Positions 14,202-22,967 of a stretch of DNA of 23,138 nucleotides are shown here, one piece after another. Origin of the DNA: JABDDM01 sp038240295 (lineage in GTDB: Bacteria; Bacteroidota; Ignavibacteria; Palsa-1295); assembly GCA_038240295.1 (NCBI GenBank), contig JBBSDW010000037.1, positions 1-23,138 of the forward strand, given 5' to 3'. The position numbers were made by a program, and so were the translations under genes. Position 1 is the stretch's first letter. Each line of letters begins with the position of its first letter. Under the pieces are notes generated by a model. That model saw only the letters and a program-made list of their open reading frames with translations, had not been told where the DNA came from and searched no databases.

Positions 14202-16103
14202 CTATTCCTTAATGAAGCGTTTTGTCGTTGAACCGAGTGGACTTTGAATGCGCAAGAGATAGCTACCCGGGATCAGACCGGAAAGATTGAGCACGCCAGA
14301 ATGTCCCGAAAGTTTTCGCTCCAGCATTTTTCGTCCGATCAAGTCATAGACCTGACAGTTGCTCTGAAGATCGAGATTCGAGAGTGTGAGTGCGTTATGC
14401 GCAGGTAGCGGGAAAAGCTGGATAGGCGTGGATTCGGCGTTCCTCCCGACGCTACTGGCCCCTTCCGTATATTCGATGATCCGATCCGCCGGTACACGAT
14501 AATGTTTTTCAACGGGCCTGCGCGGCCAAAAGATAAGGATCGAATCGATCACCGAGGCGTTCGCAAGCCCGAAGTGCTGCGTTAACGTTGACATCGACAT
14601 GAAAGCCCCACCGGTTGTTACCTGCCGCAAATGCCGAATTCCATTGGTCCACACTTCTACGCATGTTCCGATGGCTTCCCTGCCACAGGTCGTACCATGT
14701 AACTTCATCTCGAGCCAATGACCGGTTGACGGAGTTTCATTCTGGTACAAACGATATCCCCTCGAAGGATTGACAGGCGAGAAGGAGAGCGGGCCATAGA
14801 CAATATCCATTTTGCCATCGCGGTTAAAGTCGATGAGCGCACCGGCGCGACCGCGTTCCGTGACTTTCATTCCGGTACTGTCAGGCGTCATTCGCTCAAA
14901 ACTTCCGCCTGTATTCCGAAAAAAGGTTGACGTATCGAACTCATAAACATGCCACGGCTGGATCGTCGGCATTGACCCATAGACCATGAAGAGATCCTCC
15001 CAACCATCGTTATCGAAATCACTGAAAAGCGGCGTCCACGAGGATCTGCTAATCTTAATCGTGTCTTTCGTTGTGTTCGGAAAATACCCGATCATCGTAC
15101 CACGCTCGGCGGCAACGTCGTGAAAATGATTGCCGTCATTTTGCATCAAGGGTTCGGGACCGATATTGGACATCGCAAAATCAAAATCACCATCGCGATC
15201 GTAATCCGATACGCCGATCCCCATACAGAACAGACGGTTATCCATCCCAATCTGGCTGCCAACTTCTTTGAACGTTGCCACACCGGTCTCGCTAAGCATG
15301 TTCTTATACACATGATTAGGCGCTTGATCCGGGCCAAAATCGTTGCCGACGATCAGATCCAAATCTCCGTCACGATCATAGTCAACGAACAATGCAGCAA
15401 CAGAACAGGCCCCATCGTTTACGCCATACGCCGCAGCATCCTCGAGGAACGTACCATTGCCGTTATTGACGTAAAGAAAGTTCGGCAAGCCAACATTGTC
15501 GTAGCGGCCGGCGCCCGGTCGGTTGGGATCCGGGATCGTACGCAACGTGTCTGCCCAACGCGCGATATAAAGATCGGGATAGCCATCGCCATTGAAATCA
15601 CCGACGGTTGCAGACATATCTTCATTCGCACCCGGCGGATCGATAATGCCCGCAGCTTTGGTGACATCGGTGAATGTCCCGTCGCCATTATTGCGATAGA
15701 GGATACTATGATTTTCGCATGTGACAAAAAGATCGACGTATCCATCGAGGTTGTAATCGAACGCGACACCGCCATGCGTGTGGCTGCGACCATGCTGTGC
15801 TACGCCAGCTTTTTCCGATACGTCCGTAAACGAACCGTCGTGGTTGTTATGATAGAGTGCGTCGTCACCAATGCCGCCAACACAATAAATATCATCCCAC
15901 CCATCGTTGTCATAATCGAAAACGATCATACCGGGACTATAATCTGTTGTGCTCGCGCATATCAAATTGAAGCCAGAGGTCTTTGTGATATCTTTAAACT
16001 TGATCTGCGCCTGAAGATCCGCGTGGACCAACATGACCCCGGCAAACACGATCGCTAAGATCGCTTTCAACCCGTAATTATTTCGTAGCGCCTCTCGTAG
16101 CAT
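14202..16103 (-). CDS. FG-GAP/VCBS-repeat protein with ASPIC/UnbV domain and T9SS sorting domain (CRTAC1-like)
   Basis: The product is 633 residues from ATG 16103, chosen because it begins one base after the preceding stop and leads directly into a signal peptide (LKAILAIVFAGVMLVHADLQ). The frame opens farther upstream, inside the previous gene. The body has seven D-x-[DN]-x-D-G calcium-binding loops of FG-GAP/VCBS propeller blades (FDYDNDGWDD, FDYNLDGYVD, GDFNGDGYPD, VDYDRDGDLD, SDYDRDGDFD, SDFDNDGWED, IDFNRDGKMD). An ASPIC/UnbV-like segment follows (HWLEMKLHGTTCGREAIGT to LTQHFGLANASVIDSILIFW). The last ~80 residues are a T9SS tail (PIQLFPLPAHNALTLSN to KRFIKE). It should be secreted or surface-bound and calcium-stabilised. 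It follows the copper lipoprotein with no gap, implying translational coupling and a shared role. It ends with TAG. Confidence 0.88.
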   Translation of the reverse strand: MLREALRNNYGLKAILAIVFAGVMLVHADLQAQIKFKDITKTSGFNLICASTTDYSPGMIVFDYDNDGWDDIYCVGGIGDDALYHNNHDGSFTDVSEKAGVAQHGRSHTHGGVAFDYNLDGYVDLFVTCENHSILYRNNGDGTFTDVTKAAGIIDPPGANEDMSATVGDFNGDGYPDLYIARWADTLRTIPDPNRPGAGRYDNVGLPNFLYVNNGNGTFLEDAAAYGVNDGACSVAALFVDYDRDGDLDLIVGNDFGPDQAPNHVYKNMLSETGVATFKEVGSQIGMDNRLFCMGIGVSDYDRDGDFDFAMSNIGPEPLMQNDGNHFHDVAAERGTMIGYFPNTTKDTIKISRSSWTPLFSDFDNDGWEDLFMVYGSMPTIQPWHVYEFDTSTFFRNTGGSFERMTPDSTGMKVTERGRAGALIDFNRDGKMDIVYGPLSFSPVNPSRGYRLYQNETPSTGHWLEMKLHGTTCGREAIGTCVEVWTNGIRHLRQVTTGGAFMSMSTLTQHFGLANASVIDSILIFWPRRPVEKHYRVPADRIIEYTEGASSVGRNAESTPIQLFPLPAHNALTLSNLDLQSNCQVYDLIGRKMLERKLSGHSGVLNLSGLIPGSYLLRIQSPLGSTTKRFIKE

Positions 16104-16104
16104 A

Positions 16105-17079
16105 TTACTTACTATCATAGATCGTCTGACCACCGGCGATTCCCGGTATAAACCAGACAAAAAGATTCGAATGTTCGTTGGTGCCGACTTGCGGACCAAA
16201 GGTGAACGTCGAGTCGGTGTCGTTGTGGTAATGACACGTGTATTTGATCAGTTGTCCCGGTTCAATGGTTACCGGACTATCTTTGTAGGAGACAAAAGGC
16301 GGTTCTGACCACGCAGTACTGTTGTAGATCACTCCCAGCGAGGTGTCACCGATCGCGTCCCACTTCTCGACCGTAAATTGTTTGCCCCGGCTGTGGAAAT
16401 GACCAGTCATCGAGAGAATCTGAATTGGCAGTCGCGCAGGCAGGAAATCACAAAACTTTGAGAACGAGGTATCCGAATGGGGCGGAATCAGTATATGCGG
16501 ATTCGAAGCAAAGAGCATCGAAGCAATCAGCGATGCTTTCTGTTTTGCACGATAAAGATTGATCACGATCTTCCCTTTGCCGTTCGGGGTTGATTGCGTC
16601 GTGGCATTGACATAGTGGATCTGCATAACCATTTGCGCATGTGGTGCCAGCCGGACGGCCGCGCCCGTTGGCAAAGACCAGTCGAGATAGTGCTGCTGAC
16701 ATTCGATCATCAGATCTGATGAATTCCAAATCCCAGTCGACGCAAACGAGTATTCGGTGGTGTCCGAGTGATCTTTGAACGAACGAAAGAGATTCATGTG
16801 ATGCGTGCCGTCATTGGTCGCGATCTCGATGCGATCGACGTCGAGTGTGTCATCGACAGGCAGCTTAAAGTAATAATCGAGTTGTACCTCCTGACCTTGC
16901 GGGACATCAAAGGGCCCGTAGACCAATTGAATGCCATCTGCGGCCGCCGGCACCGGAAGCATCACATTCCCTTGTCCATCCAACTGAGGTACTGTCGTTT
17001 GCGTCACTTCCGTTGAAGATTTGCAACCAAGTGCTGCAATGACAAGTATCGCGCAGACGCTAAAAAGAGCACGCTTCAT
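16105..17079 (-). CDS. PHM-like copper monooxygenase-family lipoprotein (Met ligand replaced by His)
   Basis: The product is 324 residues with a lipoprotein signal (MKRALFSVCAILVIAALGCK, lipid Cys19). The body matches copper type II, ascorbate-dependent monooxygenases such as PHM. THHMNLF supplies the adjacent His pair (His93, His94) and MQIHYVN the third His (His155) of one copper site. TGHFHSRGKQ (His227, His229) gives the two His of the catalytic copper site. The region after the conserved Cys (YTCHYHND, then FGPQVGTNEHSNLFVWF) is where PHM has a Glu-Met-Cys motif whose Met binds that copper; here it reads Asn-Glu-His-Ser. Role: perhaps hydroxylation or copper binding at the cell surface; substrate unknown. 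It is the first gene of a two-gene operon with the FG-GAP protein. Confidence 0.8.
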   Translation of the reverse strand: MKRALFSVCAILVIAALGCKSSTEVTQTTVPQLDGQGNVMLPVPAAADGIQLVYGPFDVPQGQEVQLDYYFKLPVDDTLDVDRIEIATNDGTHHMNLFRSFKDHSDTTEYSFASTGIWNSSDLMIECQQHYLDWSLPTGAAVRLAPHAQMVMQIHYVNATTQSTPNGKGKIVINLYRAKQKASLIASMLFASNPHILIPPHSDTSFSKFCDFLPARLPIQILSMTGHFHSRGKQFTVEKWDAIGDTSLGVIYNSTAWSEPPFVSYKDSPVTIEPGQLIKYTCHYHNDTDSTFTFGPQVGTNEHSNLFVWFIPGIAGGQTIYDSK

Positions 17080-17227
17080 AAATTATCGAAGTCTTAAACC
17101 GGCGAAAAACACAACAACGAAGTAGGTGTCAGGGCAAGGATTTGTCTCCGGCCCCCTCTCGAAATGCATCAAGTGGAGGTAGTGGTTCCCCATCTACCGG
17201 GGGGGCGAAAGCGGCTAGTCAGCTAAC

Positions 17228-20200
17228 TCATTTCGTTATGAGGATGCGACGTACCTCCTGATGATCTGCCGTGGAGATCCGGATGGTGTAAAATCCAGTG
17301 GCTGCGTTTGAGAGGTCGAAGGTCGCGATATTCCCCAAAATCCCTGCCTGAAGACGTCGACCAAGCAAATCTTCGATCACATACTCGCATCGATTGGCGC
17401 CAACGCCCGACAGCTTAACTGTGAACTTACCTGTTGTAGGATTCGGACGAATACTTTCGATCGCGAATGAGAACTCGTGAGCCATCGACTTCGATGTAAG
17501 ACCATCGCCGCATCGGGGGTTCAGGGTAAAAATCGCGAACGCACTATCGATCGCGGCCAGACCAAAACATGGTGCGGGGCCATCCGCATAGAGAATAAAA
17601 TCCCGCACGCCGATCGTGGTTTGAAGTGTGTCGGTCACAAAACTTTTCATCGTGAGCACTCCGAGCTCAGTCGTGTCCGCAAGTGTGACTAATTTTGGAA
17701 ATAGCACCGAGAATGTTACTCCCGATCGCGTGACGATGAAACGGCCAACGCTGCTTCCGGCGATCGCGGGCGTAAACATGGTCGGGGTTAGCAGGTCGGT
17801 GTTGAGTGCGATCCTGACTTCGATGCTGTCCAGACCCATCGAAGCACTTTGCGCTGCATTCATCGCACCGGTCAGAAATACTGGTTCGCTAACGAGTGCG
17901 CTCACTGTATCGCTCAAGCTTGCAGATGCGGCGAAAAGACCCAGGCGAACGCCCGGCGCTGCGCTCGCTGCAATCGCAATTGTCGTATCGTGCTCGAGGC
18001 CATTTGTTGAATGATAATGGAGGCGTAAGTTTTGATTGAACTGTCCGGCCTGCTGTGGAAAAAATCGGAGCGAGATCGTGACCGAAGAATCGACTGGAAG
18101 AACCTGACCGGTTACAAGCGACACGATCAATGGCAACGATAACGTAGAAACCGAATCGAGCGTAAGCTCAGAGCATGTCCCGTTTCGAAACGTGAACGAG
18201 GAAAAGCCGCTATCGCAGACTGCGCGAATCGGTGCGAGAGTGATCGATGTCGTCGAAAGCTCCGCATGACCCGAATCGGCCACTCCAGTGCCAAACAGTT
18301 TAACGCTCGCATTCCCTGGAGCATCAGAAAGAATTTCCAGCGTCGATGCGTTGCTGGTAGCTGCGCTGGGTTGGTACGCGACGAGTATCGTGTCACGAGA
18401 GCCGGGAGCCAGTACGATAGGATTCGCGCCGATCGTGCTGAATTCAGTAGAGCCTGGGATCGTGAAGCCCGTAAGATGAAGTGAATCGCAACCGACACTC
18501 GTCAGATAGATCTCGCGTACTTCCCTGCCTGCACAGAGCGAAACATTCCCAAATTGCACGACACTATCGGAAACCGCCAAGAGTACGGAACCGGGCGAAG
18601 CAGCAAGCGGCACAACGATCAGCGTGTCGAAGAGCGTCGTATCACCCGCTTGGATTGCGCGGACATGCGCTCGAAGCGTAACCGATGAAATACCGGAGGC
18701 TTGCGGAATAAATTTCACTTGAAGATCATGCGCCGATCCAATCGGGAGCAAGATCGGAAATTGACCGGGGATAATAGTGAGGACGCCGGCAGACGACACC
18801 GAATCAACGGTGAGATCGAGACATGTCGTATTCGAAAGCTTGACAACGCTACTGGCCGAATCGCATTTCGCAGCGCGAATCGTATCGGCAATAAACGTCA
18901 GCGCCGTTGCGTCCGGCAGGCCAGTGCCTTTGAGATAAAACGTATCGATTCCGAGCGATGTCTTAAGCAAGAGTTTCGCATTCTCAACTCCGACGATGGA
19001 TGGCTTAAAGTTCAGGAATAAGCGATGGGGTGCGTCGGTATTGTTCAGAAGGTTTTTCCCCGTGGATGTTAATCCGAAGTCACCCAAGTTCTTGCTTTCG
19101 AGCCACACACTATCGATCGAAAGTGCTTCGCAGCCTTGGTTGCCCACCCCGATGGAATCCATTCGAAGCCGCGCTGTGCAAAGCGACTGCGAGCCGAAAT
19201 TGATCGAATCCGCGTGATCGAGTGTGAGGATGGCAGAGCTTTTTTTCACCAGCAGCGTAAGCGCAAAGCTGGTATCTCCGGTTGTGCGATCGTCGTGGGT
19301 GAAGTGGAGCGTGACCGTCAGAGGATAGACACCAGCAGCGAGCGTTTGGATCGAGAACCTTGTAGTGTCAAGTTCAAGACCTGGCTGCGCGTTATGGGTG
19401 ATCAGCCAATGCACATCGCTTATAGGCAATCCTGCAAACGTTAAACTATCGACATGCGCCCGCTCGCAAAGACCGATGTAGGTGAAGCTCAGAAGAAAAC
19501 TGCTGCTATCGCATTCTGACGTGATCAGCGTATCGCGCTGCAAGGCAGGAATATTTGTCGCAAGATCGATCTGTCGAGGATGCCCGATAAACGTGATCGG
19601 ATTTCCACCGCCGTTGAGGGTTCGAAAAACCTGACCGGTATTATCGACCGCATAGATCTCGTTATCGCTTAAGACTACAAGCTGGCGTGTATCGTTGTGC
19701 GAGGTCGGTCCGCCGATGGGTGCCCAGGTAGTGCTTTGATCTGTCGACCGGAGAATGCTTTGCGTGGTCGTTGTAGCAGCGTAGAGTGAATGAGGCCCAA
19801 CGGCAAGTGAGCCAGCGAGATCGTATGTATTTAGCGTTAGGGTCGGCGACCAGCTTGCTCCGCCATCTCTCGAACGCCAGATGATGCCTTGCTGAGCGTT
19901 TGCTCCGGCATTCTGCTCGTTGACATCGTAGAGCAAATTTGCATCGCATGAATCGGCGGCGAAACTCCAGGAGTCTGCGTTCGTGCGGCCTGCCAGACGC
20001 GCCCAGGTTTGCCCGAAATCGGTCGAACGTTCGAGGTAGCCGATGTTTGTCGTGATGTTGCTGGCAAAGGCGATCGTGCTGCCGTCCGGGAGATTTCGGA
20101 AATCCTGCACCCAGTCGTCGATCGGATGTCGCGTCCAGGTGAGGCCGCCATCGTTCGAGACATAGATCGCACCGGGCGAACCCTCCGTGCCCGCAAAGAC

Positions 20201-20608
20201 AGTATTCGCACGAGTACCGAAACGAACGCTTGCGACCGGTTCGGCAAACGTCGACTTTTGCCAGGTCGCGCCATTATCATGCGTGAGATAAACGTCGCCA
20301 TTGAGATCGCAAACGCCGCCATTGTTTCGATCGAAGAAATCAATTCCTAGGATGGGATAAAATCCGAACGGGCCGGAGCGTGTCCAGCTTTTGCAGGAAT
20401 CGGCCGAAACAAAAACGCCGCCTCCGCCGCCCCAGAAGAGGCCGCTCTTATAGGTTAAGACGCCGTTGGCATTGCCCGGCGGCAGCCCGATCGAGCCGAG
20501 CGGTGACCACTGCGCACGAGAAGTGCTGCACATGGCAATAAGCGCGATAATCGAAACCACCATTCTGAAAAGCTTCCGTGACCCTGCGGAATCAGCTCTT
20601 TCTTTCAT
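17228..20608 (-). CDS. Large T9SS-secreted protein: BNR-like propeller, five Cys-paired modules, cohesin-like domain
   Basis: The product is 1126 residues with a signal peptide ending near SRA-Q33 (start at MKERAD, or possibly Met16). Residues ~34-340 are a propeller with sialidase/BNR-like Asp-box repeats (SADSCKSWTRS, THDNGATWQKS, SNDGGLTWTRH, STDFGQTWARL, SRDGGASWSP, STDQSTTWAPI). Residues ~360-880 hold five ~108-residue modules, each with Cys-x(13-15)-Cys followed by a L..DSV-like strand (Cys pairs 366/381, 477/493, 582/596, 692/707, 798/812), similar to choice-of-anchor-D/ASH Ig folds. Residues ~900-1010 look cohesin-like (GLDSIEVRIALNTDLL, GVTFSVLFPKLVTL). The last 80 are a T9SS tail (SIRPNPTTGKFTV to RRILITK). 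Likely a surface or extracellular protein, perhaps adhesive; no catalytic residues recognised. Confidence 0.82.
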   Translation of the reverse strand: MKERADSAGSRKLFRMVVSIIALIAMCSTSRAQWSPLGSIGLPPGNANGVLTYKSGLFWGGGGGVFVSADSCKSWTRSGPFGFYPILGIDFFDRNNGGVCDLNGDVYLTHDNGATWQKSTFAEPVASVRFGTRANTVFAGTEGSPGAIYVSNDGGLTWTRHPIDDWVQDFRNLPDGSTIAFASNITTNIGYLERSTDFGQTWARLAGRTNADSWSFAADSCDANLLYDVNEQNAGANAQQGIIWRSRDGGASWSPTLTLNTYDLAGSLAVGPHSLYAATTTTQSILRSTDQSTTWAPIGGPTSHNDTRQLVVLSDNEIYAVDNTGQVFRTLNGGGNPITFIGHPRQIDLATNIPALQRDTLITSECDSSSFLLSFTYIGLCERAHVDSLTFAGLPISDVHWLITHNAQPGLELDTTRFSIQTLAAGVYPLTVTLHFTHDDRTTGDTSFALTLLVKKSSAILTLDHADSINFGSQSLCTARLRMDSIGVGNQGCEALSIDSVWLESKNLGDFGLTSTGKNLLNNTDAPHRLFLNFKPSIVGVENAKLLLKTSLGIDTFYLKGTGLPDATALTFIADTIRAAKCDSASSVVKLSNTTCLDLTVDSVSSAGVLTIIPGQFPILLPIGSAHDLQVKFIPQASGISSVTLRAHVRAIQAGDTTLFDTLIVVPLAASPGSVLLAVSDSVVQFGNVSLCAGREVREIYLTSVGCDSLHLTGFTIPGSTEFSTIGANPIVLAPGSRDTILVAYQPSAATSNASTLEILSDAPGNASVKLFGTGVADSGHAELSTTSITLAPIRAVCDSGFSSFTFRNGTCSELTLDSVSTLSLPLIVSLVTGQVLPVDSSVTISLRFFPQQAGQFNQNLRLHYHSTNGLEHDTTIAIAASAAPGVRLGLFAASASLSDTVSALVSEPVFLTGAMNAAQSASMGLDSIEVRIALNTDLLTPTMFTPAIAGSSVGRFIVTRSGVTFSVLFPKLVTLADTTELGVLTMKSFVTDTLQTTIGVRDFILYADGPAPCFGLAAIDSAFAIFTLNPRCGDGLTSKSMAHEFSFAIESIRPNPTTGKFTVKLSGVGANRCEYVIEDLLGRRLQAGILGNIATFDLSNAATGFYTIRISTADHQEVRRILITK

Positions 20609-20784
20609 AACGTATTTGAGACGACACCATCAACACGAACTTCAAAGACTACGGACGATACGAAGACACTTGAGCGCGGAAGAGGTAACAGGCACCTGCG
20701 TACTAAACTTGGGGAACGGAGCCTCTACCCTCTGATGCTTTAATAAGCCACAACGTATTTTCTACTTACGCACCGATAAGCCCC

Positions 20785-22833
20785 ATGGCCACCGCGAGAT
20801 CAACGAAGAAAATTTCAACGAAGGCGCCCCGTGCAAAAAAGGCAGCGATCGATATCGAATCGGGCCTTAGCGAGAAGCGTCTGTTCAAACCTACGAAAGC
20901 TTTCAGCAGCACCTCGCGAGTCCAATCCATGGCGGAGTACGAAAAGCGTTACAAGTCAAGCATTCGGAATCCGGAAAAATTCTTTGCCGCGCAGGCCGAA
21001 GAGCTCGCATGGTTTAAAAAATGGAAGACGGTGCTGAAATGGAAGGCGCCGTTTGCTCAGTGGTTCGCGGGCGGAAAGATCAACGCGAGTTATAATTGCC
21101 TCGACCGGCATCTTACGACAAATCGAAAAAACAAAGCCGCGATCATCTGGGAAGCGGAGAATGGCGATCAGCATACCTACACTTACGCGCAGCTTCACCG
21201 CGAAGTATGCAAGGCTGCGAATGTCTTAGAAACGCTCGGTGCTGTTATGGGCGATCGGATCGCGATCTACATGGGCATGACGCCGGAACTCGTGATCGCA
21301 GTTCTCGCTTGTGCGCGCATCGGAGCGACGCATTCGGTGATCTTCGGTGGATTTTCTGCAGAAGCAATTCGCGACCGAGTCAACGATGCCGAATGCAAGA
21401 TCATCATCACGGCCGATGGTTCGTGGCGGCGTGGGCAGCAGGTCGAACTCAAGAAAAATGTCGATCTCGCATTGCGCCGCGAAGGCATTCATATCGACGG
21501 CGAGGAAAAGATCATTGGTGGATGTCCTTCGGTCGAAAAAGTCCTGGTGCTTCGACGGACCTTCGCCGAAGTTGAAATGCGCGCAGGCCGCGACGTCTGG
21601 TGGCACGAAGCTATGAACGAAGCATCGGCCGACTCTACCGCCGCCGCACTCGATAGCGAGCATCCGCTCTTCATCCTCTATACTTCCGGCACAACGGGCA
21701 AACCAAAAGGCATCGTGCACTCGACCGCCGGTTACCTGCTTGGAGTCTATCTGACGACAAAATACATTTTCGATATTCGTGACGAAGATATTTTCTGGTG
21801 CACTGCCGATGTTGGGTGGGTGACCGGACATAGCTACGTGATCTATGGTCCGCTTGCAAACGGCGCGACCATCCTTATGTACGAAGGCGCGCCGACCTAT
21901 CCCGAGCCGGACCGATGCTGGGACATGATCGAGCGGCATGGTGTGACGATCTTTTATACTGCACCAACAGCCATTCGCGCATTCGTCAAAGCTGGCGATG
22001 CAGTTCCCGCAAATCACGATCTTTCGTCGCTCAGATTATTGGGCACGGTCGGTGAACCGATCAATCCCGAAGCGTGGATGTGGTACCAGCGCGTGATCGG
22101 CGGCAATCGATGCCCGATCGTCGATACGTGGTGGCAGACCGAGACAGGTTCGATCATGATCTCACCTATGCCAGGCGCAGTCGCGACAACCCCGGGCTCG
22201 GCCACACTTCCCTTTTTCGGCATCGAAGCCAAAGTGCTCCGCAAAGATGGCAGCGAGGCCGGCCCGAACGAAGGCGGCTATCTGACGATCACAAAACCGT
22301 GGCCCTCGATGCTTCGAGGCATCTACAACGATCCAGAGCGATTCCAAAAACAATATTTCGACGAATTCCCCGGCATTTATTTTACCGGCGATGGTGCGCG
22401 CCGCGATAAAAAAGGATACTTCTGGATCATGGGCCGCGTCGACGATGTGATCAACGTCAGCGGGCATCGGTTGGGTACGATGGAAGTCGAGAGCGCGCTT
22501 GTCGGTCACGAATCGGTCGCCGAGAGCGCCGTCGTCGGCAGACCCGACGAACTCAAAGGCTCAGCGCTCGTAGCATTCGTGACCCTCAAACAAGGTTGGC
22601 TCGCCGACGATGCACTTAAAGAAAAACTACGTCAGCACGTCGCAAACGCGATCGGCCCCATCGCCAAACCCGACGAGATCCGCTTCACCGACGCCCTGCC
22701 CAAAACCCGCTCCGGAAAGATCATGCGCCGACTCCTAAGAGAACTCGCCAGCACCGGCAACGTAGCGGGCGACACAACCACACTCGAAGATTTCTCTGTG
22801 TTAGAAAAGCTTCGGGCTTCGGAGGAGGAGTGA
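20785..22833 (+). CDS. acs: Acetyl-CoA synthetase (AMP-forming acetate-CoA ligase)
   Basis: The 682-residue product makes acetyl-CoA from acetate, ATP and CoA through acetyl-AMP. Motifs: ATP-binding YTSGTTGKPKG (299-309), TWWQTETG (448-455, acetate pocket and adenine contact), YFTGDGA (532-538), the hinge region GRVDDVINVSGHRLGT (550-565) and PKTRSGKIMRR (639-649) with catalytic Lys645, the residue acetylated in Pat-type regulation. The extra ~25-30 residues at the N-terminus (MATARSTKKISTKAPRAKKA) are Lys/Ala-rich and not part of the fold; Met49 is a possible later start. The gene is divergent from the T9SS protein across a 176-base gap in which I could not place a convincing promoter. Past the stop there is no clear terminator before the CRISPR array. 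Confidence 0.97.
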   Translation: MATARSTKKISTKAPRAKKAAIDIESGLSEKRLFKPTKAFSSTSRVQSMAEYEKRYKSSIRNPEKFFAAQAEELAWFKKWKTVLKWKAPFAQWFAGGKINASYNCLDRHLTTNRKNKAAIIWEAENGDQHTYTYAQLHREVCKAANVLETLGAVMGDRIAIYMGMTPELVIAVLACARIGATHSVIFGGFSAEAIRDRVNDAECKIIITADGSWRRGQQVELKKNVDLALRREGIHIDGEEKIIGGCPSVEKVLVLRRTFAEVEMRAGRDVWWHEAMNEASADSTAAALDSEHPLFILYTSGTTGKPKGIVHSTAGYLLGVYLTTKYIFDIRDEDIFWCTADVGWVTGHSYVIYGPLANGATILMYEGAPTYPEPDRCWDMIERHGVTIFYTAPTAIRAFVKAGDAVPANHDLSSLRLLGTVGEPINPEAWMWYQRVIGGNRCPIVDTWWQTETGSIMISPMPGAVATTPGSATLPFFGIEAKVLRKDGSEAGPNEGGYLTITKPWPSMLRGIYNDPERFQKQYFDEFPGIYFTGDGARRDKKGYFWIMGRVDDVINVSGHRLGTMEVESALVGHESVAESAVVGRPDELKGSALVAFVTLKQGWLADDALKEKLRQHVANAIGPIAKPDEIRFTDALPKTRSGKIMRRLLRELASTGNVAGDTTTLEDFSVLEKLRASEEE

Positions 22834-22967
22834 GTTGTGTAAAAGTAAAATTCATAATTCGAGTCTGGGAGAATAGTAACAGCACGGAGGGCTTGTAAGA
22901 GCGCTTCTTGAAATCAATCAACTTAAGTGCGGTGTGTATATTTGAAATTCATAATGCCATTTGGTCC

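Noticed and set aside
15120..16058. 312-codon open frame on the plus strand
   Set aside because: It is antisense to the FG-GAP gene; its regular Ile/Val/Asp pattern is the complement of the repeated D-x-D-x-D-G codons. No signal or domain of its own.
17103..17220. Possible riboswitch or structured leader before the copper lipoprotein gene
   Set aside because: A short bulged hairpin (GGTAGTGG/CCATCTACC) is present, but no known riboswitch core motif could be recognised.
21226..22017. 263-codon open frame on the minus strand
   Set aside because: It lies fully antisense to the acs gene, whose motifs are intact; the reading is Cys/Arg-rich without domain sense.
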